Of a DNA stretch of 64,000 nt, positions 43,575 to 53,196 are shown piece by piece. The notes below the pieces were generated by a model. That model had not been told where the DNA came from, made no database searches, and saw nothing but the letters and a program-made list of their open reading frames with translations. The position numbers and the translations under genes were made by a program. Every line of letters starts with the position of its first letter. Position 1 is the stretch's first letter. This stretch comes from Romboutsia_C sp015668195 (GTDB lineage Bacteria > Bacillota > Clostridia > Peptostreptococcales > Peptostreptococcaceae), in the NCBI RefSeq assembly GCF_015668195.1, contig NZ_JADPFC010000005.1:124001-188000 (forward strand). The letters run 5' to 3'.

Positions 43575-44169
43575 TTATATAAAAGGAACAATAGAAGAAA
43601 TATATTTAGACCATATAGTAATAGATAATAATAATATAGGATATAAAATAAATGCATCATCAAATACTATAAAAGACTTAGAAATAGGAAGTATGGCAAA
43701 AATATATACAAAACTTATAGTAAGAGAAGATGATATGAGCCTTTGTGGATTTTCAACAAGAGAAGAAATGCATATGTTTGAATTATTAACATCTGTATCA
43801 AAAATAGGTCCTAAAGTTGGACTTGGTATATTATCTTTTGCAACACCAGGGCAATTAGGAGCTTATATATTAAGCGAAGATATAGCAAAAATGTCTAAAG
43901 CGCCGGGTGTAGGTAAAAAGACAGCTGAAAGAATAATACTTGAGCTAAAAGATAAAGTAGATAAAAATAATATAGAATTTGAGCCAACTCTACTTACTCA
44001 AGCTCCAGTTGCTATATCAAAAGACGAAGCAGTAGATGCACTTCTTGCTCTTGGATACTCAAGCGCTGAGGCAAAGGAAGCAGTAGACAAATGTAAAAAA
44101 GACGGGCTTAATACAGAAGACATAATAAAGAAATCACTAACATATCTAATGAGTAAGACTTTAAGATAA
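43567..44169 (+). CDS. ruvA: Holliday junction branch migration protein RuvA
   Basis: 200 residues. Binds the junction as a tetramer and loads RuvB. Domain I (IKGTIEEIYLDHIVIDNNNIGYKI) is an OB fold, domain II has two helix-hairpin-helix motifs (LTSVSKIGPKVGLGIL and MSKAPGVGKKTAERIILELKDK), and the C-terminal domain (DEAVDALLALGYSSAEAKEAV) contacts RuvB. Translationally coupled to ruvC. Confidence 0.96.
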   Translation: MYSYIKGTIEEIYLDHIVIDNNNIGYKINASSNTIKDLEIGSMAKIYTKLIVREDDMSLCGFSTREEMHMFELLTSVSKIGPKVGLGILSFATPGQLGAYILSEDIAKMSKAPGVGKKTAERIILELKDKVDKNNIEFEPTLLTQAPVAISKDEAVDALLALGYSSAEAKEAVDKCKKDGLNTEDIIKKSLTYLMSKTLR

Positions 44170-44331
44170 TTTTATAAAATAAATTTTATTAGTGAAAGTT
44201 ATATAAATATAGTGGCATAAGACAATATAGATATTATAAGGTTTTCCATTTAAAATAATAAAATAAGCTAATTAAAGAAGTTTAAGATTAATGAATCATT
44301 GATAGATAATAAAATGTAAGGGGGTAGGATT

Positions 44332-45348
44332 ATGTACGATTTTGAAGATGAAAATAGAATAATTACATCTACCATGAAAAATGAAGATGTAGATATAGAA
44401 AATAGCTTAAGACCGAAATCGCTAGATGATTATTTAGGTCAAGAAAAAGCTAAAGAACAGTTAAAAATATTTATAGAGGCTGCAAAGTCTAGAAATGAAC
44501 AATTAGACCATGTACTTTTATATGGACCTCCAGGATTAGGTAAGACAACTTTATCAAGTATAATAGCTAATGAAATGGGTGTTAATCTAAGAATAACATC
44601 AGGTCCTGCAATAGAAAGGGCAGGAGATTTAGCTGCAATATTAACTAACTTAAATGAAAATGACGTATTATTCATAGATGAAATACATCGTATAAATAGA
44701 AGTGTAGAAGAAGTATTATATCCTGCAATGGAAGATTTTTGTTTGGATATAATAATAGGAAAAGGTCCATCAGCTAGAAGTATAAGACTAGATCTTCCTA
44801 AGTTTACACTAATAGGAGCTACAACTAGAGCTGGGATGCTTACAAATCCACTAAGAGATAGATTTGGAGTTATATCTAAACTAGATTATTACACTGTTGA
44901 TGAATTAGCAAAGATAGTTATAAGATCAGCTGAGATATTAGGAGCTACTATAGAGGAAGGTGGGGCAATAGAAATAGCAAGACGTTCTAGAGGAACACCA
45001 AGAATAGCAAATAGACTTTTAAAAAGAGTAAGAGACTACGCACAAGTAAGAGCAGATGGAGATATAACTAATGAAGTTGCAGATAAGGCACTAGAGCTTC
45101 TAGGTGTAGATAGTTTAGGCCTTGATTATGTAGACGAAAAGTTACTTATGACAATAATTGAAAAGTTTAAGGGTGGACCTGTAGGACTAGATACATTAGC
45201 TGCATCAATAGGAGAAGATAGAAATACTATAGAAGATGTATATGAACCTTATTTATTACAATTAGGATTCTTAAATAGAGGGCCAAGGGGAAGGGTGGCA
45301 ATGCCACTTGCCTATGAGCACCTAAAAATTCCTTACCCTACTAAATAA
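44332..45348 (+). CDS. ruvB: Holliday junction branch migration helicase RuvB
   Basis: 338 residues, an AAA+ motor. SLDDYLGQEKAKEQL, Walker A YGPPGLGKTTL near residue 67, Walker B DVLFIDEIHRINR near 115, sensor 1 LIGATTRAG near 160 and the C-terminal winged helix (RGPRGRVAMPLAYEHL). GGGGGT precedes the ATG. A 160-bp gap separates it from ruvA. Confidence 0.97.
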   Translation: MYDFEDENRIITSTMKNEDVDIENSLRPKSLDDYLGQEKAKEQLKIFIEAAKSRNEQLDHVLLYGPPGLGKTTLSSIIANEMGVNLRITSGPAIERAGDLAAILTNLNENDVLFIDEIHRINRSVEEVLYPAMEDFCLDIIIGKGPSARSIRLDLPKFTLIGATTRAGMLTNPLRDRFGVISKLDYYTVDELAKIVIRSAEILGATIEEGGAIEIARRSRGTPRIANRLLKRVRDYAQVRADGDITNEVADKALELLGVDSLGLDYVDEKLLMTIIEKFKGGPVGLDTLAASIGEDRNTIEDVYEPYLLQLGFLNRGPRGRVAMPLAYEHLKIPYPTK

Positions 45349-45540
45349 AGCTATTAAAAATATAAACTAGGCTTTGTTTTAAAAAGAAATCTAGGGTAAA
45401 ATAGAAAAGTAAAATAAAGATGAAATAAAAAATCATTAATTTATAGAGTTATAATAATGGCTAGGAATATGAATATAGAAAAAATATGATATTTTTGTTA
45501 TTATGATAATTATATAAATTTTATGGAAAGGACGTTTAAA

Positions 45541-46566
45541 TTGAAGACAAGTGATTTTTACTTTGACCTACCAGAAGAATTAATAGCGCAAGTACCTATA
45601 AAGGATAGATCAAGCTCAAAGCTTATGGTCTTAGATAGAGAAAGCGGAGAAATTGAGCATAAGATATTTAAAGATGTAATAAATTATTTAAATCCAGGAG
45701 ATTGCTTAGTTCTTAACAATACTAGAGTTATACCGGCTAGATTGATAGGAGAAAAGCTTGATACTGGAGGAAAAATAGAATTTCTTTTACTAAAAAGAAC
45801 TGAAGAGGATACTTGGCAAGCTCTAGTTAAGCCAGGTAAAAGAGCTAAGGTAGGAGCTAGATTCTCTTTTGGAAATGGAAAGCTAATAGGAGAAGTAGTG
45901 GGACTTGCTGAAGAGGGTTCTAGAATAATAAAATTTCATTATGAAGGAATATTTGAAGAAGTTTTAGATGAATTAGGAAATATGCCACTTCCTCCATATA
46001 TAACAGAAAGATTAGAAGAAAGAGAAAGATATCAAACTGTGTATTCAAAACACAATGGTTCAGCGGCAGCACCAACAGCAGGGCTACACTTTACACAAGA
46101 GCTACTTAGTGAGATAAAAGCAAAAGGTGTAGATATAGCCTTTGTTACTCTTCATGTTGGCCTTGGAACTTTTAGACCAGTAAAAGTAGAAGATGTATTA
46201 AATCATGAGATGCACTCTGAGTTTTATATGGTAGATAAAGAGGCAGCTGACAAAATAAATAAAGCAAAAGCTAATGGAAATAAAGTTATATGTGTTGGAA
46301 CTACTAGCTGTAGAACAGTAGAGTCTGCAAGTAGTGAAGATGGAGTTGTAAAGGAATCTAGTGGATGGACTAATATATTTATATACCCAGGATATAAGTT
46401 TAAGGTAGTAGATAGACTTATAACTAACTTTCACTTACCAGAGTCAACTTTAATAATGTTAGTAAGTGCTTTATGTGGAAAAGAAAAAACATTAAATGCA
46501 TACAATGTTGCAGTTGAAGAAAAATATAGATTCTTTAGTTTCGGAGATGCCATGATTATAAAATAG
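45541..46566 (+). CDS. queA: S-adenosylmethionine:tRNA ribosyltransferase-isomerase QueA
   Basis: About 341 residues. Makes epoxyqueuosine in tRNA from preQ1 and SAM. Signatures: SDFYFDLPEELIAQ at the N-terminus, NNTRVIPARL near 60, MPLPPYI near 155, SAAAPTAGLHFT near 175, HVGLGTFRPV near 205 and TNFHLPESTLIMLV near 300. TTG 45541 is preferred: AAAGGA lies 9 nt upstream and the protein then starts like its family; an ATG at 45523 has no ribosome binding site. Part of the queuosine pair with tgt. Confidence 0.95.
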   Translation: MKTSDFYFDLPEELIAQVPIKDRSSSKLMVLDRESGEIEHKIFKDVINYLNPGDCLVLNNTRVIPARLIGEKLDTGGKIEFLLLKRTEEDTWQALVKPGKRAKVGARFSFGNGKLIGEVVGLAEEGSRIIKFHYEGIFEEVLDELGNMPLPPYITERLEERERYQTVYSKHNGSAAAPTAGLHFTQELLSEIKAKGVDIAFVTLHVGLGTFRPVKVEDVLNHEMHSEFYMVDKEAADKINKAKANGNKVICVGTTSCRTVESASSEDGVVKESSGWTNIFIYPGYKFKVVDRLITNFHLPESTLIMLVSALCGKEKTLNAYNVAVEEKYRFFSFGDAMIIK

Positions 46567-46576
46567 GGGGAATTTG

Positions 46577-47074
46577 ATGAAAAATATAGATAAAAATAAT
46601 TTATCTTTAAGAATAGCCTATGTTTTTGAATCAATTTTAGCAATGGTGGTTCTACTTGCTGTATTTTTAGGTACTATAGACGTTTTAAGAGTAATATGGA
46701 CAGCCTATATAGTAGATTTTCATACACCGGTTGATTATGGTCAACTAAATGATATATTAGGACAGATTTTACTTTTAGTTATAGGGGTAGAGCTTGTAGT
46801 AATGTTATCACTTCATATTCCAGGTGCTCTTTTAGAAGTATTACTATATGCAATAGCTAGAAAAATGTTATTGCTTCCAAAGAGTGAAGGTATGACAGAA
46901 GTATTATTAGGTGTTATAGCAATTGCAGGATTGTTTATTATTAGAAAATACTTAATAGCTAAGGATAACAGTACTATGAATATAACTAGTATTCACTATG
47001 AAGACTGTGAAGAAGGTCAAGAATGTGAAGAATGCGAAGCTTGTAGAGAAAGAATGAAGCAACAAAGCGTATAA
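46577..47074 (+). CDS. Membrane protein with cysteine-rich C-terminal tail (PsiE-like)
   Basis: About 165 residues with four helices (about 13-37, 60-82, 85-100 and 108-126), similar in layout to PsiE-type membrane proteins. The tail reads YEDCEEGQECEECEACRERMKQ, with four Cys in an acidic context that may bind a metal. It sits between queA (10 bp before) and tgt (28 bp after), so it is probably in the queuosine operon. No direct role in queuosine is known. GGGGG precedes the ATG. Confidence 0.65.
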   Translation: MKNIDKNNLSLRIAYVFESILAMVVLLAVFLGTIDVLRVIWTAYIVDFHTPVDYGQLNDILGQILLLVIGVELVVMLSLHIPGALLEVLLYAIARKMLLLPKSEGMTEVLLGVIAIAGLFIIRKYLIAKDNSTMNITSIHYEDCEEGQECEECEACRERMKQQSV

Positions 47075-47102
47075 AATGAATAGATAGTAAGGAGACAAAA
47101 TT

Positions 47103-48224
47103 ATGAGTGCAATAAGATATGAACTTATAAAAACATGTAAGCAAAGTGGAGCTAGATTAGGAAGACTTCACACTCCACATGGAGTTATAGAAACACCTAT
47201 ATTTATGCCTGTTGGAACTCAAGCAACAGTAAAATCAATGACTCCAGAAGAGTTAAAAGAAATAGGATCTCAAATAATATTAAGTAACACATATCACTTA
47301 TATATGAGACCAGGACATGAGTTAGTTAAGGAAGCTGGTGGACTTCATAAGTTTATGAACTGGGATAAGCCAATACTTACAGATAGTGGAGGATTCCAAG
47401 TATTTAGTTTAGGACCACTTAGAAAGATAACAGAAGAAGGTGTACATTTTAGATCTCATATAGATGGATCTAAACACTTTATAAGTCCTGAGAAAGCTAT
47501 GGAAATACAAAATGCCCTAGGTTCAGATATAATGATGGCTTTTGATGAATGTGCTCCATACCCAGCAGATAGAGAGTATGTTAAAAATTCTTTAGAAAGA
47601 ACTACAAGATGGTTAAAAAGATGTAAAGAAGCTCATAAAAACACTGAAAAACAAGCATTATTTGGTATAATTCAAGGTGGAATGTACAAAGATTTAAGAG
47701 AGCAATCTGCTAAAGAAATATTAGAATTAGACTTACCAGGATATGCAGTAGGTGGTCTAAGTGTTGGAGAGCCTAAAGAATTAATGTATGAAGTATTAGA
47801 TTACACAGTACCTCTAATGCCAGAAGATAAGCCAAGATATCTAATGGGTGTTGGAAGTCCTGACGACTTATTAGAAGGTGTTATAAGAGGAATAGATATG
47901 TTTGACTGTGTTTTACCTACTCGTATAGCTAGAAACGGTACAGCTATGACTAGTGTTGGTAAAATAGTAGTTAGAAACGCAAAATATGCAAAAGACTTTA
48001 CTCCATTAGATCCAAATTGTGATTGTTACTGCTGTAAGAATTACACTAGAGCATATATAAGACATCTTGTTAAGGCTAATGAAATATTAGCAGCAAGACT
48101 AATAACGACTCACAACTTACACTTCCTATTAAACTTAATGAAGCAAGTAAGACAAGCTATAATGGAAGATAGACTATTAGACTTTAAAGAAGAGTTCTTT
48201 AAGCAATACGGATACAAATTATAG
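47103..48224 (+). CDS. tgt: tRNA-guanine transglycosylase (Tgt)
   Basis: 373 residues. Exchanges guanine 34 for preQ1 in tRNAs with GUN anticodons. TDSGGFQVFSLG (with the catalytic Asp) is near residue 92, GIIQGGMYKDLRE near 195, YAVGGLSVGEPKE near 220, DCVLPTRIARNGTAMT with the nucleophile Asp near 264, and the zinc site CDCYCC near 305. AAGGAG precedes the ATG. queA lies just upstream. Confidence 0.97.
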   Translation: MSAIRYELIKTCKQSGARLGRLHTPHGVIETPIFMPVGTQATVKSMTPEELKEIGSQIILSNTYHLYMRPGHELVKEAGGLHKFMNWDKPILTDSGGFQVFSLGPLRKITEEGVHFRSHIDGSKHFISPEKAMEIQNALGSDIMMAFDECAPYPADREYVKNSLERTTRWLKRCKEAHKNTEKQALFGIIQGGMYKDLREQSAKEILELDLPGYAVGGLSVGEPKELMYEVLDYTVPLMPEDKPRYLMGVGSPDDLLEGVIRGIDMFDCVLPTRIARNGTAMTSVGKIVVRNAKYAKDFTPLDPNCDCYCCKNYTRAYIRHLVKANEILAARLITTHNLHFLLNLMKQVRQAIMEDRLLDFKEEFFKQYGYKL

Positions 48225-48407
48225 AAATTGTACTATGAAATAAAGTATTTTTAATATATAATTATTAATGAAAAGGTAAACTCTTCCTATATTTTAGGGA
48301 TATAGTTTATATAAATACTAATTAAAAATAAATAGATTATCCAAGGAGGGTAATCTATAATATTTATAGTATTATAGAATTTAGTATAATAAAAAGGAGT
48401 GAAGGTA

Positions 48408-48686
48408 ATGCCACAACAAATGATAATGGCTGTAGTTATGTGGGTAGCAGTATTTGCTGTATTCTACTTCCTATTAATAAGACCTCAAAAGAAAAAAGAA
48501 AAGCAATTAAAAGAAATGAGAGAAAACCTAAAAGCAGGAGATAAAGTAACTACTATAGGTGGTATAATAGCTCACGTTGCAAAGGTTGAAGAAAACCATG
48601 TAGTATTAGAACTTGGACCAAACAGAAACAAAGTTCCATTTGAAAAATGGGCTATAGGTACTGTTGAGCCACAAGATGAGAAATAA
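48408..48686 (+). CDS. yajC: Preprotein translocase subunit YajC
   Basis: About 92 residues with one N-terminal membrane helix (about 5-24) followed by the family motif FYFLLIRPQKKKEKQLKEM and MRENLKAGDKVTTIGGIIAHV. It accompanies SecDF in protein export. The ATG at 48408 is 8 nt after AAAGGAG; an earlier GTG lies inside that site. Confidence 0.95.
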   Translation: MPQQMIMAVVMWVAVFAVFYFLLIRPQKKKEKQLKEMRENLKAGDKVTTIGGIIAHVAKVEENHVVLELGPNRNKVPFEKWAIGTVEPQDEK

Positions 48687-48752
48687 TTAAATAATAGTAA
48701 TTTAAATACCTTTCCTAGAATATATATGTATTACTGAGGGGAGGTATTTTTT

Positions 48753-49115
48753 ATGGAAAAAACAAATCATATCCTAAAAGGTCTTGGATATGCGTACATA
48801 TTAACATTAGCTACTTTACTTATATATAACTTAATACTTACATTTACAGATATGTCAGGAAGCAGTATAGCTATGGCATCTTCAGTTATAACTACAGTAT
48901 CTTCAGCATTTGGAGGATTTTATGCTACTAAACATATAAAGGAAAAAGGCCTTATATATGGATTATTAGTAGGTTTAGTGTATATAGTGCTTCTTATATT
49001 ATTAGTTTGTTTAGCTAAGGACCAATTTATATTTGATATGGGTATGCTTTATAAGACACTTTTAGTATCCTTATCTGGTGGCATTGGAGGAGTTTTGGGT
49101 GTAAACTTCAAATAG
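48753..49115 (+). CDS. TIGR04086 family membrane protein
   Basis: 120 residues with four membrane helices arranged as two pairs. The GGFYATKHIKEKGLIYGLLVGLVY segment (about 55-80) and the ending GGIGGVLGVNFK are typical of this family, which is known to lie next to the SCIFF peptide genes in clostridia. Function unknown. GGGGAGG precedes the ATG. Confidence 0.88.
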   Translation: MEKTNHILKGLGYAYILTLATLLIYNLILTFTDMSGSSIAMASSVITTVSSAFGGFYATKHIKEKGLIYGLLVGLVYIVLLILLVCLAKDQFIFDMGMLYKTLLVSLSGGIGGVLGVNFK

Positions 49116-49119
49116 AAGT

Positions 49120-49147
49120 TTTACATAAATACATTTTGTGATATAAT
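49120..49147 (+). promoter_or_regulatory. Promoter of scfA
   Basis: TTTACA (49120-49125), a 16-bp spacer ending in TGA, then TATAAT (49142-49147), an extended -10, about 33 bp before the scfA start. Confidence 0.65.
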
Positions 49148-49179
49148 CAATAGGGAAATTTAACTAGGAGGTACTTAAA

Positions 49180-49323
49180 ATGGAAAAGAAACATGTTAAA
49201 ACTTTATCTCAAGCTACATTAAAGCAAAGTGCTGCTAAAGGTGGATGTGGAGAATGTCAAACTTCTTGTCAATCTGCTTGCAAAACTTCTTGTACAGTAG
49301 CAAACCAAGAGTGCGAAAGATAA
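49180..49323 (+). CDS. scfA: SCIFF peptide precursor (six cysteines in forty-five residues)
   Basis: A 47-residue peptide with six cysteines at 23, 26, 30, 34, 38 and 45, preceded by the leader MEKKHVKTLSQATLKQSA. This is the substrate of the radical SAM maturase ScfB encoded just downstream, which forms thioether cross-links from Cys sulfurs to other residues. The family is nearly universal in clostridia; its biological role is unresolved. AGGAGG precedes the ATG, an extended -10 promoter lies upstream and a hairpin follows before scfB. Confidence 0.95.
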   Translation: MEKKHVKTLSQATLKQSAAKGGCGECQTSCQSACKTSCTVANQECER

Positions 49324-49347
49324 TAAGTTTAGGATAAACATAAAAAG

Positions 49348-49386
49348 TAAGGCGTCATAACTTATGACGTCTTATTTTAATTTTAA
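49348..49386 (+). terminator. Hairpin between scfA and scfB (partial terminator)
   Basis: TAAGGCGTCATAA/TTATGACGTCTTA with a TTTTAATTTTAATT tail. It probably reduces read-through to the maturase gene, leaving the peptide mRNA in excess. Confidence 0.65.
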
Positions 49387-49568
49387 TTAACGAGTGTGAT
49401 TTAGCATAGATTATATACAGGAGTATTATTTTAGATATAAATTAAGCTAATTTTTTGAAGTATTGCCTATATTTTATTTAAGTTATATAATGAAGGATAG
49501 AGTTTAAATACAATGAGGAAAATTGTTGATATAGATGAATAAATAATAAAACTTGGGAGGACGTAAAA

Positions 49569-50942
49569 ATGAGTATGATACATAAGTTTTCAATGAACGG
49601 ATATAATATAGTTTTAGATGTAAATGGTGGAGCTGTTCATGTTGTTGATGATGTAGCTTATAGATTATTAGACCATTACAAAGAAAATACAAAGGAAGAA
49701 TTATTTAAGATTTTAGGTGAAGAGTTCACTAAAGAGCAAATAGAAGAAGCATATGAAGAAATAGCTACTTTAGAGTCAGAAGGACTTTTATATACAGAAG
49801 ATAGCTATGAATTACATCCAGCGTTTGTTGATAGAAAGAAAGTTGTTAAGGCATTATGCTTACACGTTGCACATGATTGTAACTTAAAATGTAAATACTG
49901 CTTTGCTGCACAAGGTGACTTTGGTGGGGCTAAGGAAATGATGAGCTTTGAAGTTGGTAAAAAAGCAATAGATTACCTTATAGCTAACTCTGGAAATAGA
50001 AGAAACTTAGAGATAGATTTCTTTGGTGGAGAGCCATTAATGAACTTTGATGTAGTTAAGCAACTAGTTGAGTACGGAAGAAGTGTAGAAAAAGAACACA
50101 ATAAAAACATAAGATTCACTATAACTACTAACGGTATATTACTAGATGATGAAAAGATAGAATATATAAACAAGCATATGCACAATGCAGTTTTAAGTTT
50201 AGATGGTAGAAAAGAAGTAAATGATAATATGAGACCAACTTTAAATGATAAAGGAAGTCATGACATTATATTACCAAAGTTTAAAAAACTTGTAGAAGGT
50301 AGAGATAAAGATAAGTACTATTACATAAGAGGTACTTTCACAAGAGAAAACTTAGACTTCTCTAAAGATGTTATGCACTTTGCTAACGAAGGATTTGCTC
50401 TTACATCTATAGAGCCTGTTGTAGATGCAGATGAAAATCCATATGCTCTTAAAGAGGAAGATTTACCAAGAGTATTTGAAGAATATGAAAACTTAGCAGT
50501 AAAATATGCTGACATGTTAAAATCAGGTAAAGACTTTAAATTCTTCCACTTTATAGTAGACTTAAATCAAGGTCCATGTGTAATAAAGAGAGTAACAGGA
50601 TGTGGAGCAGGAAATGAATACCTAGCTATAACTCCAAATGGAGATATGTACCCATGTCACCAATTCGTTGGAAATGAAGACTACAAATTATCTAACATAA
50701 TGGAAGAAGAAATAGTGTTCCCTAAAGAAGTTGTAAAGAGCTTTAGAGATGCTCACGTATATAGCAAAGAAGATTGTAAAAAATGTTGGAATAAATTCTA
50801 TTGTTCAGGTGGATGTCATGCAAATGCAATAAACTTCAACGATGACATAATGAAGCCATATGAATTAGGATGCGAAATGCAAAAGAAACGTACAGAATGT
50901 TCAATAATGATACAAGCGAAATTAATGCTAGAAGGAGAATAA
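49569..50942 (+). CDS. scfB: SCIFF radical SAM maturase (thioether-forming)
   Basis: 457 residues. An N-terminal peptide-binding (RRE-like) part (about 1-85) precedes the radical SAM domain with C104, C108 and C111 (CNLKCKYC), the GGEP motif (FFGGEPLMNFD near 153) and a C-terminal SPASM domain with many cysteines (CGAGNEYLAITPNGDMYPC, CKKCWNKFYCSGGC, CEMQ) for auxiliary clusters. It crosslinks the ScfA peptide through thioethers. GGGAGGA precedes the ATG. Confidence 0.95.
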   Translation: MSMIHKFSMNGYNIVLDVNGGAVHVVDDVAYRLLDHYKENTKEELFKILGEEFTKEQIEEAYEEIATLESEGLLYTEDSYELHPAFVDRKKVVKALCLHVAHDCNLKCKYCFAAQGDFGGAKEMMSFEVGKKAIDYLIANSGNRRNLEIDFFGGEPLMNFDVVKQLVEYGRSVEKEHNKNIRFTITTNGILLDDEKIEYINKHMHNAVLSLDGRKEVNDNMRPTLNDKGSHDIILPKFKKLVEGRDKDKYYYIRGTFTRENLDFSKDVMHFANEGFALTSIEPVVDADENPYALKEEDLPRVFEEYENLAVKYADMLKSGKDFKFFHFIVDLNQGPCVIKRVTGCGAGNEYLAITPNGDMYPCHQFVGNEDYKLSNIMEEEIVFPKEVVKSFRDAHVYSKEDCKKCWNKFYCSGGCHANAINFNDDIMKPYELGCEMQKKRTECSIMIQAKLMLEGE

Positions 50943-50943
50943 G

Positions 50944-51444
50944 ATGATAAAAGGGTACAAAGGAATAGAACCTAATATTCATGAAAATGTGTTTGTAGCA
51001 GATAGTGCAGATATAATAGGTAATGTAACCATAGGAAAAAATGCTAACATATGGTATAACGTAGTTATAAGAGCAGATGAAAGTAGTATAACTGTAGGAG
51101 AAAATACAAATATTCAAGATGGTTGTGTAGTTCATATTTGTCATGATGCACCAACTATAATAGGCAAAAATGTAACTATAGGGCATAAAGCTCTTATACA
51201 TGGATGTAAAATAGGAGATAATACATTAATAGGTATGGGTGCAATAGTGTTAGATGGTGCTGAAGTCGGAGAAAGTACACTACTTGCTGCTGGAAGCTTA
51301 GTACCTCCAGGTAAAAAAATACCATCAGGAGTACTTGCTATGGGTTCGCCTGCAAAAGTAATAAGAGAACTAACACATGAAGAAAAAGAAAATCTTAAAA
51401 AATCAGCATTAAAATATGTAGAAACTGCAAATAATCATAAATAA
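50944..51444 (+). CDS. Gamma carbonic anhydrase family protein
   Basis: 166 residues of left-handed beta-helix hexapeptide repeats (such as IIGNVTIGKNANIW). Zinc ligands are His in DGCVVHICHD and TIGHKALIHG, near residues 65 to 93. It could be a carbonic anhydrase or an inactive relative (YrdA/PaaY type). It begins one base after the scfB stop with GGAG upstream, so it is likely expressed with scfB. Confidence 0.9.
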   Translation: MIKGYKGIEPNIHENVFVADSADIIGNVTIGKNANIWYNVVIRADESSITVGENTNIQDGCVVHICHDAPTIIGKNVTIGHKALIHGCKIGDNTLIGMGAIVLDGAEVGESTLLAAGSLVPPGKKIPSGVLAMGSPAKVIRELTHEEKENLKKSALKYVETANNHK

Positions 51445-51450
51445 GAAAAC

Positions 51451-51480
51451 TAAAAGGGCAATTTTGATATTGCCCTTTTA
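51451..51480 (+). terminator. Rho-independent terminator
   Basis: A 12-bp stem TAAAAGGGCAAT/ATTGCCCTTTTA with a 6-nt loop. Confidence 0.85.
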
Positions 51481-51518
51481 TTGTATAATTAAGTCAATAA
51501 AAGATGGAGCTGATAAGA

Positions 51519-53183
51519 GTGAGAATAAGTTACAGGAATATAAAAAGATATAAAGAGATTATACGCATATTAATTAAATATGGGTTTTCTTATATAGTAG
51601 AAAAATTAAATATTGAAGGTGTAGCATATAAAATACCTATAACCAATCCATCTGAAGAAATAAAACAAATGTCTACAGGAGAAAAGATAAGACGGGCTTT
51701 TGAAGAATTAGGACCTACTTATGTTAAGTTAGGACAAATTTTAAGTACTAGAAAAGATTTGTTAGACCAAGATATAATAGATGAATTATCTTTACTTAGA
51801 GATAGTGTAGAACCTTTTGATACAGATATTGCTAAAGAAATATTTAAAGAAGAAATAGGTTTAGATATAGAAAAAGTGTTTAATGAATTTAATCCTACTC
51901 CAATAGGTGCGGCATCTATTGGGCAAGTATATGAAGCAAAGCTTCAAAACGGAGAAGATGTAATAATAAAGATACAAAGACCTAATATTGAAAGTAGGAT
52001 AAAGTCGGATTTAGAAATACTAAAGGGAATGGTTTTAGCATTTAAAGATGGAAATAAAGATAGTTCTATAGACGTTATACAAATAATTGAAGAGTTTCAA
52101 ACTCAATTAATGAGAGAATTAGATTACAACTTTGAAGCTATAAATGCTATGAAGTTTAGGAGAATGTTTGAAAACAGTAGTGAAGTGTATATACCTAAAA
52201 TCTATGGAGAATTTACTACAAAAAAAGTATTGGTAATGGAAAAAATTATAGGTGTAAAATTAAATGATACGAAAAAAATAAAGGAACTTAATTGGGACAC
52301 AAAGGTAATAAGTGATATAGGAATTAAGTCCTTATTTAAGCAAGTATTTGAATATGGATTTTTTCATGCTGATCCACATCCAGGAAATATTTTTGTAGTC
52401 AGCCAAAATACTATATCTTATATAGATTTTGGGATGGTAGGAATAGTAGATAGAAACACATTAAATGCTTTAAATGAAATTGCAGTAGCTTTGGTAGAGA
52501 AGAATGTAGATAGGGTAATATATATATTAACAGAGATGGATGTTATAAATAATGAAGTGGATATAATTGGGCTAAGGCAAGATTTATTATATTTAATTCA
52601 CTATTATTATGATGTTCCAATAGAAAAAATAAATATATCGGATATTATGAATGAGGTATTTAGATTCTTTAGGAGATATAAAGTATCAATACCATCACAG
52701 CTTTCTACTCTTGCAAAAGCAGTGATAACTCTAGAAGGAACTGGAAGAGATTTAAATCCAAACTTCTCTGTGGCATCTATAGGTAAAGAATTTATGAGGC
52801 ATTATTATATAAATAAATTTAATCCTCAAAATGCATTCTTAAAATCGAAACATGCAGCAGAAGAGATGATATTAGATATAAAAACTATACCTAAGCAAAT
52901 GAGAGGTATACTTAGAAATATAGAAAAAAATAATGTAAAACTCCAATTAGAAGACGTAAAGTTTACTTCACTAGAAGAAATAATGAGAGACTTAACCACA
53001 CAAATCTCTTTAAGCTTAGTACTAGCATCTATAATAGTTGGGTCATCACTTATAATTTCTTCACCTAATATAAATAACAATATATGGATAAGGTTTACTG
53101 CATTAAGTGGTTTCTTTATATCATTTATAATAGGTATATTAATAGTAGTCAAGATTATAAGAATTCAATATAAAAAGAAATAA
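51519..53183 (+). CDS. ABC1/AarF (UbiB) family protein kinase-like protein
   Basis: About 554 residues. The kinase-like domain begins with KxGQ-type PTYVKLGQILSTR (near 70), the alanine-rich loop PIGAASIGQVYEA (near 130) and IKIQRP, with FFHADPHPGNIFV and YIDFGMVG near 290-310 as catalytic and metal motifs. Two membrane helices close the protein (about 500-550). In other bacteria UbiB aids quinone lipid synthesis; here the substrate is unknown. An ATG at 51504 is also possible; GTG 51519 has a GGAG at good distance. It precedes recJ by 13 bp. Confidence 0.9.
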   Translation: MRISYRNIKRYKEIIRILIKYGFSYIVEKLNIEGVAYKIPITNPSEEIKQMSTGEKIRRAFEELGPTYVKLGQILSTRKDLLDQDIIDELSLLRDSVEPFDTDIAKEIFKEEIGLDIEKVFNEFNPTPIGAASIGQVYEAKLQNGEDVIIKIQRPNIESRIKSDLEILKGMVLAFKDGNKDSSIDVIQIIEEFQTQLMRELDYNFEAINAMKFRRMFENSSEVYIPKIYGEFTTKKVLVMEKIIGVKLNDTKKIKELNWDTKVISDIGIKSLFKQVFEYGFFHADPHPGNIFVVSQNTISYIDFGMVGIVDRNTLNALNEIAVALVEKNVDRVIYILTEMDVINNEVDIIGLRQDLLYLIHYYYDVPIEKINISDIMNEVFRFFRRYKVSIPSQLSTLAKAVITLEGTGRDLNPNFSVASIGKEFMRHYYINKFNPQNAFLKSKHAAEEMILDIKTIPKQMRGILRNIEKNNVKLQLEDVKFTSLEEIMRDLTTQISLSLVLASIIVGSSLIISSPNINNNIWIRFTALSGFFISFIIGILIVVKIIRIQYKKK

Positions 53184-53196
53184 AGGGGGAGAAGTT

